Part shown: positions 49,865 through 56,727 of the stretch, piece by piece
Numbering within the stretch: the first letter of the stretch is position 1
How the letters are laid out: each line of letters begins with the position of its first letter
DNA from: DASRHT01 sp035293765
GTDB taxonomy: Bacteria > Chloroflexota > Ktedonobacteria > Ktedonobacterales > Ktedonobacteraceae
DNA length: 64,000 bases
Reading direction: 5' to 3'
Assembly (NCBI GenBank): GCA_035293765.1
Contig: DATGMF010000082.1
Coordinates: 10,115 to 74,114, forward strand
Notes under the pieces: model-generated
The model's input: only the letters and a program-made list of their open reading frames with translations
Told to the model about the DNA's origin: nothing
Database searches by the model: none
Translations under genes and position numbers: made by a program

Positions 49865-52800
49865 GCTCGCACATCCTTTCTCTTTAAGAACCAGGCAATC
49901 AATAAGCCGAGGACGACGATGGTCAGTACCAGCAAAAACCAGCAGAGGAAGAGATGGGAAACGGCCTCACTCTGCTTGTAGGTCGAGAAGAGATTGCCCC
50001 AGTATGAGAAGCTGTCGGCCCCCAGCTTATCACCGTGCAGGCCCATTGTTGAGCCCATCGCCGCCATTGCCCAGCGCGCAGGGAAGAACGCGCCCGCGAT
50101 TTGCAAGAGCTGCGGTTGGTCGAGCGAGAAGATGACGCCCGAGAAAATGACCTGCGGGATCAGCGCCAGGGGAACAAGGCTCATGGCGCGGTCGTTGTTG
50201 GGCACGATGGCCGAGATGGTCAGGCCGATCATCAGTCCGGCGAGTGAGGTCAGGGCCATCGAGATATAGATCTCCAGGAAAGCGCCGTGAGAATCGCCAT
50301 TCTGGAATAAGATACTGTGCGTGAAAGGAGCTTTGAGATTGACCAGGGCCACCAGAACATAGCTCTGAAGCAGGCAAAGGATTCCCAGGACGACGATTTT
50401 TGAGAACATATAGGGAGCGATGCCCAGGTTCACCGTGCGTTCGCGCCGATATACGGGCGCCTCCTTGACGATCTCGCGCGCCCCGTTGATACAGCCAAAC
50501 ATGACCGCTGCAAAAGCCATGATGAAGAGAATCTTCTGCGCGTCCCCGCCCGAACCGAATTCAATGGACTGCTGTAGAATCTGGTTGGGCGTTTTACCCT
50601 GCTGGGCCGCAAATTGTTGCCCTTGAGGCGTGGCGAGTAGATCAACGACGCGCTGGCAATCAACCGAAACAATCGGGCCGGAGGTGTCTAACGGATTCTG
50701 CCGCGTGGGGCAGGTGGCGATACTGGTCGGAGTAAAGGTGGTGGTGCTCGTCAGGAAGAACAAAACGAGACCAATGAGCGGGGCCTGCAACAGCAGGATG
50801 GCAAGGTTGCCAATGTCATTTTTGAGCAACTCCAGGTAACGCTCGGAAAGAATGCGGAACTGCTTCCAGGGATTGCCACGCTTCGGCGGCTTGACTGCCG
50901 TTGTCTGCGTCTGAAAGTGCGCGCGCCCCGCCGGCCCTTGCTGTAACGGCCCCGCCACGTAGCGAGCGAAGTCGGGCGATTGCTTGAATTTTTCCTCTGC
51001 CTGAGCCGGAATGTTTGGATTCTCCTCAGTTGGCTCCAGAGCACTGTAGATCTCGGCGAAGTCGGTCTTGCCGAAATAGTTTTTGGCCTCGTTGGGTGGT
51101 CCGTAATAGGCCAGATGACCACCCTGACAGAGGAAACAGACGTAATCGCAGGCATTGATGTTGTTCGTTGCGTGCGTGACCAGAACGATGGTATGTCCTT
51201 TATCCGCGAGCTTACGCAGCAGCAACATCATTTTGCGATCCAGGCCGGGATCAAGGCCCGAGGTGGGTTCATCCAGGAAGAAGACGCTGGGATTTGCCAG
51301 CAGCTCCATCGCGATAGAGACGCGTTTGCGCTGACCGCCCGATAGTTTGCTAACCAGCAGGTGACGCCGGTGTTTCATCTCGACATCGTCAAGCACCTCG
51401 TCGATACGTTCTTTGATCTGCTTGCGCGTAAAGTCGTTGGGGAGACGCAGTCGGGCAGCATAGTGCAGAGCGCGCTCAACAGTCAGGTCGCGGTGAATAA
51501 TGTCATCCTGCGGCACATAGCCAAGCTGCGTGCTAAAGGCGGCGAGATGATGGTAATAATCCTGCCCATTATACAGCACCGCGCCCTCCTGCGCCGGTCG
51601 CAGGCCGTTGAGGGCATCCAGCAAGGTCGATTTGCCAGCGCCCGAGCCGCCGACCACGGCGACGAATTTGCGCGGCGGGATGGCGATAGAAATATCATTG
51701 AGCAGGATTAGCTTCTTGTTGCCATACTTCTTGAGATGCAGCGCATCGATGCGAATGACATTGCTCTCGTCGTGCTGGGTAAGCTCGGTTCCCGTGTATA
51801 TCAGTCTAAACGGGCCGATGCGTATCTCATCGCCGGGCTTGAGCGGGTGATTGGTTACACGATGAGCGTTGACATACACATGATTGGTACTGCCCTGATC
51901 AACGACGCGGTAGCCACCCGGTATTTGTTCCAGGCGAGCGTGGTGCGCAGAAACCTGGGGATGATTGAGCACCACGGTATTATCGCTCATACGCCCCAGT
52001 GTGATAACAGGCGCGCCAAGTGGAATTGGATGAATTTCCGGTATGACTTCCTGCGTTATTCCGCTGCCATCGTTATAGCTGAGAGTGACAAAGGTGCCAT
52101 TCTCGTCGCTGATACGGAAAACATCGCCGCGCATCAACACATGGCGGAACGGCTCGCTGCCTGAGTAGGTATGACCCTTATAGGTAATGCCGTTAAGCGT
52201 CTTGCCGCGCTTGGGATTGGGGTGAATGAAGACAAGCTGATTGCCTTCACGTACAATCTGAGCGTGGAAGCTCGAAACCGTTGGCCGGTTGATGACGATA
52301 GTGTTGGAGGGATCGCGCCCGATGTCGATCACTGGCTGGTTCAGAGGGTAAACGTTCTTTTCATGATGGGTATTCGTGCTGACTTCGAGCGACGCCATGC
52401 CCGTCGCTATGCTCACGGTCCCCGCGTCGCCCTGACCGAAAAGGGGAGCTCGCTCGGTTCCAGGCATGCCTGGCTGCTGAGCTTCCAGCGTTGGAATGTA
52501 AGACGGCACCGGCGGCACTACGGGCGGGGGTGGCGCTTCGGCCTTCCTGGCGTGATGATGTACTTGTTTCGGCTGTTTATCCGATTCCACAGCCGGAGGA
52601 GTATTAACAATCGGAGGCGGCGGAGCCTGACCTGCGGGTGGCGTATTGATAGCCGCGGGTGGCATCTGACCTGCTGCGGGCGATTGCTTCACTTGCGGGA
52701 CCTGCCCAATCTGGGGGAGTTGGCCTGCTGCGGGAGTTTGTCTGCTTGCCTGAAAGAGAAAGGTCGTTCCTCCTCCCAGGCCGATGCTATCCTGGTCTTG

Positions 52801-53088
52801 CAGTGGCGATTGCTCTACTTCGCGCTGATTCACGGTCAATGTATTGCGGGCAACAAGCTTCTTGACGCTCCAGGTGCCATTATTCCATATAATTTGAGCG
52901 TGATGACGTGAAACAGAGGGGTCAGAAATAACAATATCATTGCCTGGTTCGCGACCAACATTAGTAACGGGCTTTGTAATTTGATAGGTGGTTCCTGCCA
53001 TTGGACCGGCTATGAACTTGACCGAGCCCAGGACCGAGGGATCATTCACTGCATCCATGATAGTTGCCGTATGGTGGACCGCCGACAC
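49861..53088 (-). CDS. ABC transporter with three FHA domains (ABCG-like half transporter)
   Basis: A 1075-residue fusion. FHA domain 1 at about 35-95 (NVGREPGNDIVISDPSVSRH and HAQI), a Pro/Gln-rich linker (115-210), FHA 2 at about 235-325 (DIGRDPSNTIVINRPTVSSF), FHA 3 at about 345-420 (LGRMSDNTVVLNHPQVSAHH). The ATPase follows: Walker A GGSGAGKSTLL near 483, signature LSGGQRKRVSIAMELL near 581, Walker B VFFLDEPTSGLD near 599. The C-terminal ABC-2/ABCG membrane domain has about six helices (760-1075). FHA domains bind phosphothreonine, so control by Ser/Thr kinases is likely. The substrate is unknown. The stop codon lies in a repeat. Confidence 0.92.
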   Translation of the reverse strand: MSAVHHTATIMDAVNDPSVLGSVKFIAGPMAGTTYQITKPVTNVGREPGNDIVISDPSVSRHHAQIIWNNGTWSVKKLVARNTLTVNQREVEQSPLQDQDSIGLGGGTTFLFQASRQTPAAGQLPQIGQVPQVKQSPAAGQMPPAAINTPPAGQAPPPPIVNTPPAVESDKQPKQVHHHARKAEAPPPPVVPPVPSYIPTLEAQQPGMPGTERAPLFGQGDAGTVSIATGMASLEVSTNTHHEKNVYPLNQPVIDIGRDPSNTIVINRPTVSSFHAQIVREGNQLVFIHPNPKRGKTLNGITYKGHTYSGSEPFRHVLMRGDVFRISDENGTFVTLSYNDGSGITQEVIPEIHPIPLGAPVITLGRMSDNTVVLNHPQVSAHHARLEQIPGGYRVVDQGSTNHVYVNAHRVTNHPLKPGDEIRIGPFRLIYTGTELTQHDESNVIRIDALHLKKYGNKKLILLNDISIAIPPRKFVAVVGGSGAGKSTLLDALNGLRPAQEGAVLYNGQDYYHHLAAFSTQLGYVPQDDIIHRDLTVERALHYAARLRLPNDFTRKQIKERIDEVLDDVEMKHRRHLLVSKLSGGQRKRVSIAMELLANPSVFFLDEPTSGLDPGLDRKMMLLLRKLADKGHTIVLVTHATNNINACDYVCFLCQGGHLAYYGPPNEAKNYFGKTDFAEIYSALEPTEENPNIPAQAEEKFKQSPDFARYVAGPLQQGPAGRAHFQTQTTAVKPPKRGNPWKQFRILSERYLELLKNDIGNLAILLLQAPLIGLVLFFLTSTTTFTPTSIATCPTRQNPLDTSGPIVSVDCQRVVDLLATPQGQQFAAQQGKTPNQILQQSIEFGSGGDAQKILFIMAFAAVMFGCINGAREIVKEAPVYRRERTVNLGIAPYMFSKIVVLGILCLLQSYVLVALVNLKAPFTHSILFQNGDSHGAFLEIYISMALTSLAGLMIGLTISAIVPNNDRAMSLVPLALIPQVIFSGVIFSLDQPQLLQIAGAFFPARWAMAAMGSTMGLHGDKLGADSFSYWGNLFSTYKQSEAVSHLFLCWFLLVLTIVVLGLLIAWFLKRKDVRA

Positions 53089-53248
53089 GACATAACGCAG
53101 CAGGGAGCATACGGCATCTCCTTTCTCTGTAACTCTTCTCCATACATTACATGCGCTACCACCGACTATCGCTCAGCAGGCATTTGCTAAAAAATGCTCT
53201 GCCTTTCCCGGCAATTATACTGTAGTATGAGAAGGCTGACAAGACGGA

Positions 53249-53764
53249 TCATTTCGCCCTTTGCAGCGCGGCCTCGTACAGTTCGCGGTTGAACTGGACC
53301 CACATCAGGGTACGGGCCTCAGGAGGAGGAAAGAGGGAGCGGCCCAGCGCCTCGGCTGTAGGAAAGAAATCATTTAGCGAACTGACCTGAGCGGTATAGA
53401 AGACCTGGTAACTGTCAGGGTAGGGATAACGATACGCGTCCGGTCTGGAACCAAGCAGCCGCAGGCGCTGGTAGGCCAGCAGGTATAATGGTCCCAGTTC
53501 CGCCCCTGTCTCCTCGAACACTTCGCGGCGCACAGCCTCTTCCGGGTGCTCACCAGGTTCAATATGGCCGCCGGGGATATCCCATCCCCGGCAAGCCAGA
53601 TTGGTCATGAGCAGGTGATCGTCCATGAACGCTACCGCTAACGCCGTCTTGACCAGTTCGAGCGGCGGTAACTGCGAGGAAAGTACCGTTCGGCATTCAT
53701 TCGGCTTTGGCAGCCAGGCAATATCTTTCTGATGAGAAAGGATCCTGTGATCGTGGTCAAACAT
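53249..53764 (-). CDS. Nudix hydrolase
   Basis: A 171-residue Nudix protein from the ATG at 53764 (GAGG nine bases upstream); a longer open frame upstream reads through a repeat and is unlikely. The Nudix box is GGHIEPGEHPEEAVRREVFE followed by ETGAELG, complete with its catalytic glutamates. CRGWDIPGGHIE and the Tyr-rich DAYRYPYPDSYQVFY stretch are distinctive. Substrate unknown. It is upstream of the FHA-ABC gene but separated by about 160 bp. Confidence 0.85.
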   Translation of the reverse strand: MFDHDHRILSHQKDIAWLPKPNECRTVLSSQLPPLELVKTALAVAFMDDHLLMTNLACRGWDIPGGHIEPGEHPEEAVRREVFEETGAELGPLYLLAYQRLRLLGSRPDAYRYPYPDSYQVFYTAQVSSLNDFFPTAEALGRSLFPPPEARTLMWVQFNRELYEAALQRAK

Positions 53765-53876
53765 GATGGTTTGCCTCTTCGTAAGCACACGGATGCGATC
53801 AACCTTCCGTGAAATTCCAAGCGACAACGCTCCCACAATGAATCGGGGAGTTCCAGCGGCTAGCAGGGTAGGGGCT

Positions 53877-53911
53877 GTAGGGGCAATCCCTTGCGGTTGC
53901 CCTGCCCCTAC
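53877..53911. repeat. GTAGGGGCA-type palindromic repeat
   Basis: GTAGGGGCA (53877-53885) and TGCCCCTAC (53903-53911) are perfect 9-bp inverted arms; the centre ATCCCTTGCGGTTGCCC matches that of the repeat at 49797. It lies between the Nudix and sulfotransferase-like genes. Confidence 0.65.
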
Positions 53912-53932
53912 GGTCGGCAGCAAGGAGGATCT

Positions 53933-54625
53933 CTACGAATTTAACGCTTGAAAGTTTTCGCGGCTATTGAGAGCGGGGAAGGGATTTGCGGGAACGGCAA
54001 CGCCCAGGAAAGCGCATAATGGCCCCCAGCCCTCGCGCACATCGTAGACAAGTAGCTTTTCGGGAGGAACGCCTCGCTTAACCTGCTCAATATGCTGGTT
54101 GAAGACCTGAATGGCATGGGCGCGGTCCTCAAATTTTCCGTGGAAGACTGTTCCCCAGATAAAACCTATCAAAGCCCTCATCTGCTGCATATCTACATCC
54201 GTAGGTGGCACGCCTCCTCCCCCTTGCGGAAGGATCTTCTCCATCGCGGCCCTCCTTGCCTCTTCGGAGGCCGTCCCCATTTTATAGATGGTACTGGCAA
54301 CGCTCTCGTACCACTTTTCGGGGTCGCGCACGGAGAGCAACACCTTCGCTTCGGGATATGCCGCCATGAGTTCTCTATAAAAGGAGCATGCAGGCCAGTC
54401 CACAGTGGCTTGATACCCCTGAAAAACCTCATTCCAGTTCACTGTTTCGCCCTGAACAGCCACCGTCCAATAGCGCAGATTGGCAGGATTCTTCAACACC
54501 TCGACCATATGATAACACGGGCCAAAGCCCAGTTCTTCGAGCGCGGCTTTAAGAGAAAGGGTTCCGGTCCGCCCAAAACCCGCGCCAATAATCTTTAATC
54601 CACCCGTTCCTTGCTGCTCTCCCAT
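53933..54625 (-). CDS. Sulfotransferase-like P-loop protein
   Basis: A 230-residue protein from the ATG at 54625, with AAAGGAG about 11 bases upstream; a TTG 22 codons earlier is the alternative. The PAPS-binding 5'-loop reads GAGFGRTGTLSLKAALEELG. VFQGYQATVDWPACSFYREL and VLLSVRDPEKWYESV are typical of the sulfotransferase_4 family, where the latter is the 3'-phosphate loop. Function in bacteria is mostly unknown. A 17-bp palindrome upstream suggests local regulation. Confidence 0.85.
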   Translation of the reverse strand: MGEQQGTGGLKIIGAGFGRTGTLSLKAALEELGFGPCYHMVEVLKNPANLRYWTVAVQGETVNWNEVFQGYQATVDWPACSFYRELMAAYPEAKVLLSVRDPEKWYESVASTIYKMGTASEEARRAAMEKILPQGGGGVPPTDVDMQQMRALIGFIWGTVFHGKFEDRAHAIQVFNQHIEQVKRGVPPEKLLVYDVREGWGPLCAFLGVAVPANPFPALNSRENFQALNS

Positions 54626-54729
54626 AACCTGATTGACTCCTTTCGCATCCTGACTAGTAATAAGCAAGCTATCTCTCGTTCTATTTACCAATAACCTCTA
54701 CCCAATTAATAGTACGGCATACAAATATA

Positions 54730-54746
54730 TTAAGCAAGTTGCTTAA
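54730..54746. promoter_or_regulatory. Palindromic operator-like site before the sulfotransferase-like gene
   Basis: TTAAGCAAGTTGCTTAA is a perfect 8+8 inverted repeat around one base. On the minus strand its second half supplies TTGCTT, followed 17 bp later by TACTAT, a possible weak promoter. The form fits a TetR- or MarR-type operator, but no such regulator gene is adjacent. Confidence 0.45.
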
Positions 54747-54757
54747 CGCTCGTACCA

Positions 54758-54941
54758 CCGTAGGGACCCGATTTATCGCGTCCGGTTTACCGCCAATCCA
54801 TCCCCTAACGCACATCTCCATCCTCAGGAAAACGTAACCAACAGCATCTTTGCTCATACTGAGAAAAGCAGCACGAGAGGTTCAAGTGTTAGTAACGAAC
54901 GACAGGCGATAAATCGGACGCGCTAAAGCTGGTCCCTACGG
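54758..54941. repeat. MITE-like element, short copy
   Basis: A 184-bp block with inverted ends CCGTAGGGACC and GGTCCCTACGG and an inner inverted pair GATTTATCGC / GCGATAAATC. Clearly related to the element at 18655, but with a shorter, different interior. No coding capacity. Confidence 0.65.
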
Positions 54942-54964
54942 AGCATGTAAGCGGCAGGAGCTTC

Positions 54965-55013
54965 TTAATAAGAACAGTGGGCAGGTGCGACATCTGCCCA
55001 CTGTTCTTATTAA
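54965..55013. terminator. Long perfect hairpin downstream of the L,D-transpeptidase gene
   Basis: TTAATAAGAACAGTGGGCAG (54965-54984) pairs perfectly with its complement at 54994-55013, a 20-bp stem with a 9-nt loop, ending 10 bp before the stop of the L,D-transpeptidase gene. Confidence 0.55.
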
Positions 55014-55022
55014 AGCGTGGCT

Positions 55023-55796
55023 TTACGGGTTGATCTGGACTGTGGTTCCAATAGGAGCCCAGTTGTAGAGCCAGGCAACCGCGCGCAGAGGCATGGTCAC
55101 ACAGCCATGCGTGCCTGTCATCCAGCCATATACAGGATCAAAATGCCAGACGTTGGTGCCCGGCCCATACACGGTACGCCACCAGGAGTCGTGCAGGAAG
55201 AAGCCGCCCGCTTTCCACTCCAGCGCGTAATTGATATGCGTCGGGGGATACCAGTAGGGCGAGCCGGGAGGCCAGGGCGAGTAGAAGGTCGTCGGGCTCA
55301 GCTTGGCAAAAATGTGATAGGTACCTGTTGGCGTTCGCAAAGCGGGCTGCCCGGAGGTAGCAAGCGAGAAGTAGACCTGCTTCCCATTTTGAAAGGCGGT
55401 CATCGTCTGCTTAGAGAGACTTATCACAATGACCTTGCCCTGCGGCGACGGTGAGCCTCCGCTGCCAGTGACAAAAGTTACCAGCCCCCCATAGATATAG
55501 AGAGGAGAATTGCTCAGGCTGGAGATGCGATACCAGGTGGAGATGCCGCTCCAGACCACTTGCCCCGAGACTGTTGCATATACTGTTACAGCAGTATTGG
55601 GCGCATACGTTCTTACAAGAGAGAAGTTGGTGCTCGGCCCTGTACGGACGTTGGCCCAGCCAGTAGTTTTTCCAGCCCGAGTGGCAAATGAGGACGCCAG
55701 TGAGCTAGGAGCAAAGGCTGGATTAAAAGACATTGCCAACGTTAGTAATAGGAGAAGAGGCACAAGAAGGTAGATTTTTTTTATGCTATCTCGCAT
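55023..55796 (-). CDS. Secreted L,D-transpeptidase with SH3-like domain
   Basis: A 257-residue exported enzyme. The signal peptide (YLLVPLLLLLTLAMSFNPAF) ends near residue 29-35. An SH3-like region (about 42-105) carries WANVRTGPSTNFSLVRTYAP. The YkuD catalytic domain (about 118-257) has VIVISLSKQTMTAFQNGKQV, the conserved His in FLHDSWWRT, and the active Cys in GTHGCVTMPLRAVAWLYNW. It should form 3-3 peptidoglycan cross-links or attach proteins to the wall. The motif has THGC in place of SHGC. Confidence 0.92.
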   Translation of the reverse strand: MRDSIKKIYLLVPLLLLLTLAMSFNPAFAPSSLASSFATRAGKTTGWANVRTGPSTNFSLVRTYAPNTAVTVYATVSGQVVWSGISTWYRISSLSNSPLYIYGGLVTFVTGSGGSPSPQGKVIVISLSKQTMTAFQNGKQVYFSLATSGQPALRTPTGTYHIFAKLSPTTFYSPWPPGSPYWYPPTHINYALEWKAGGFFLHDSWWRTVYGPGTNVWHFDPVYGWMTGTHGCVTMPLRAVAWLYNWAPIGTTVQINP

Positions 55797-55936
55797 ATTT
55801 TACCCCTTATCGAAGAATATTATCCCCATATTCATGAGTATAACTAAATTATGTATTTTGTACAAGCGCATCTCCGCTTTTTTTCTCATCAAGGGCTATG
55901 GCATCACCATTTTGTGAGGTAGTGTTCGATTGCCCA

Positions 55937-55967
55937 AAAGAAAAGGCTGCGGCAGGAGACGCAGCCT
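55937..55967 (-). terminator. Intrinsic terminator of the uracil-DNA glycosylase gene
   Basis: AGGCTGCG and CGCAGCCT form an 8-bp stem with an 8-nt loop; on the minus strand it runs into TTTTCTTTT. It begins 19 bp after the stop codon. Confidence 0.8.
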
Positions 55968-55985
55968 GAAACGATCCTGATAATA

Positions 55986-56624
55986 CTAAAACAAGGATAA
56001 TTGCTGAGGTGGTTCTTCTTTTGTTTTTGTCTGTTCCGGCATCTGTGGCGCTTCGCTCGCAATGCGTTCGGCCTCTGCGATAATCTGAGGAATTTTCTTA
56101 AAATCCTCGCGGATCACGTCTTTGAGGCTCGCCTGATGCAGTCCGGCGGCGGGATGATACATAGCAATACAGATATAGCCATCTTTTCTGCGGGCGCGCC
56201 CGTGAATTGTGCTAATCTTCTCATTGCCAAAGAACTTTGCCATTGAATAGCGTCCCAGCGTCACAATCACGCGCGGTTTGATGGCCGCGATCTGCCGGTC
56301 CAGGTAATTATTACAGGCATCAATCTCCTCTGGGAGAGGATCGCGATTGTTGGGAGGACGGCACTTCACTACATTGGTGATAAATACATCTGAACGTTTC
56401 AGATTAATGCTTGTCAGGAGTTCATCGAGAAATTGTCCGGCAGGGCCAACAAATGGGCGTCCCTGTCTATCTTCATGGAACCCCGGTCCCTCGCCAATAA
56501 ATAATATTCTGGCATTGGGGTTCCCTTCGCCCGGAACCGCCTTTGTGCGCCCTTTACAGAGATTGCATTTCGAGCAGGTAGAAACCTCTACAGCGACCTC
56601 TTTCAGGATCTCCTCCGACGACAT
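55986..56624 (-). CDS. Family 4 uracil-DNA glycosylase (iron-sulfur type)
   Basis: A 212-residue UDG that removes uracil from DNA. The Fe-S ligands are C17, C20, C88 and C104, matching the family 4 spacing. Active-site blocks are FIGEGPGFHEDRQGRPFVG, NVVKCRPPNNRDP, and AMYHPAAGL with the catalytic-loop His. The last five residues, QLSLF, match the bacterial beta-clamp binding consensus QL(S/D)LF and follow a disordered linker, so the enzyme is probably tethered to the replication clamp. A strong terminator follows. Upstream is pnp's stop. Confidence 0.95.
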   Translation of the reverse strand: MSSEEILKEVAVEVSTCSKCNLCKGRTKAVPGEGNPNARILFIGEGPGFHEDRQGRPFVGPAGQFLDELLTSINLKRSDVFITNVVKCRPPNNRDPLPEEIDACNNYLDRQIAAIKPRVIVTLGRYSMAKFFGNEKISTIHGRARRKDGYICIAMYHPAAGLHQASLKDVIREDFKKIPQIIAEAERIASEAPQMPEQTKTKEEPPQQLSLF

Positions 56625-56727
56625 AGCACCCTTACCTCATTTCTTTATAAAATAGCCGGGGTGGAAAAGGAGATGGAGCCCTGTAAGGTTAGGGACATCC
56701 AATCTCCAATATTTTACGAAAAACGAG

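Noticed and set aside
53765..53923. N-terminal extension of the 53249 Nudix protein
   Set aside because: The added residues are encoded by the GTAGGGGCA repeat and its flank; the internal ATG at 53764 gives a normal Nudix protein.
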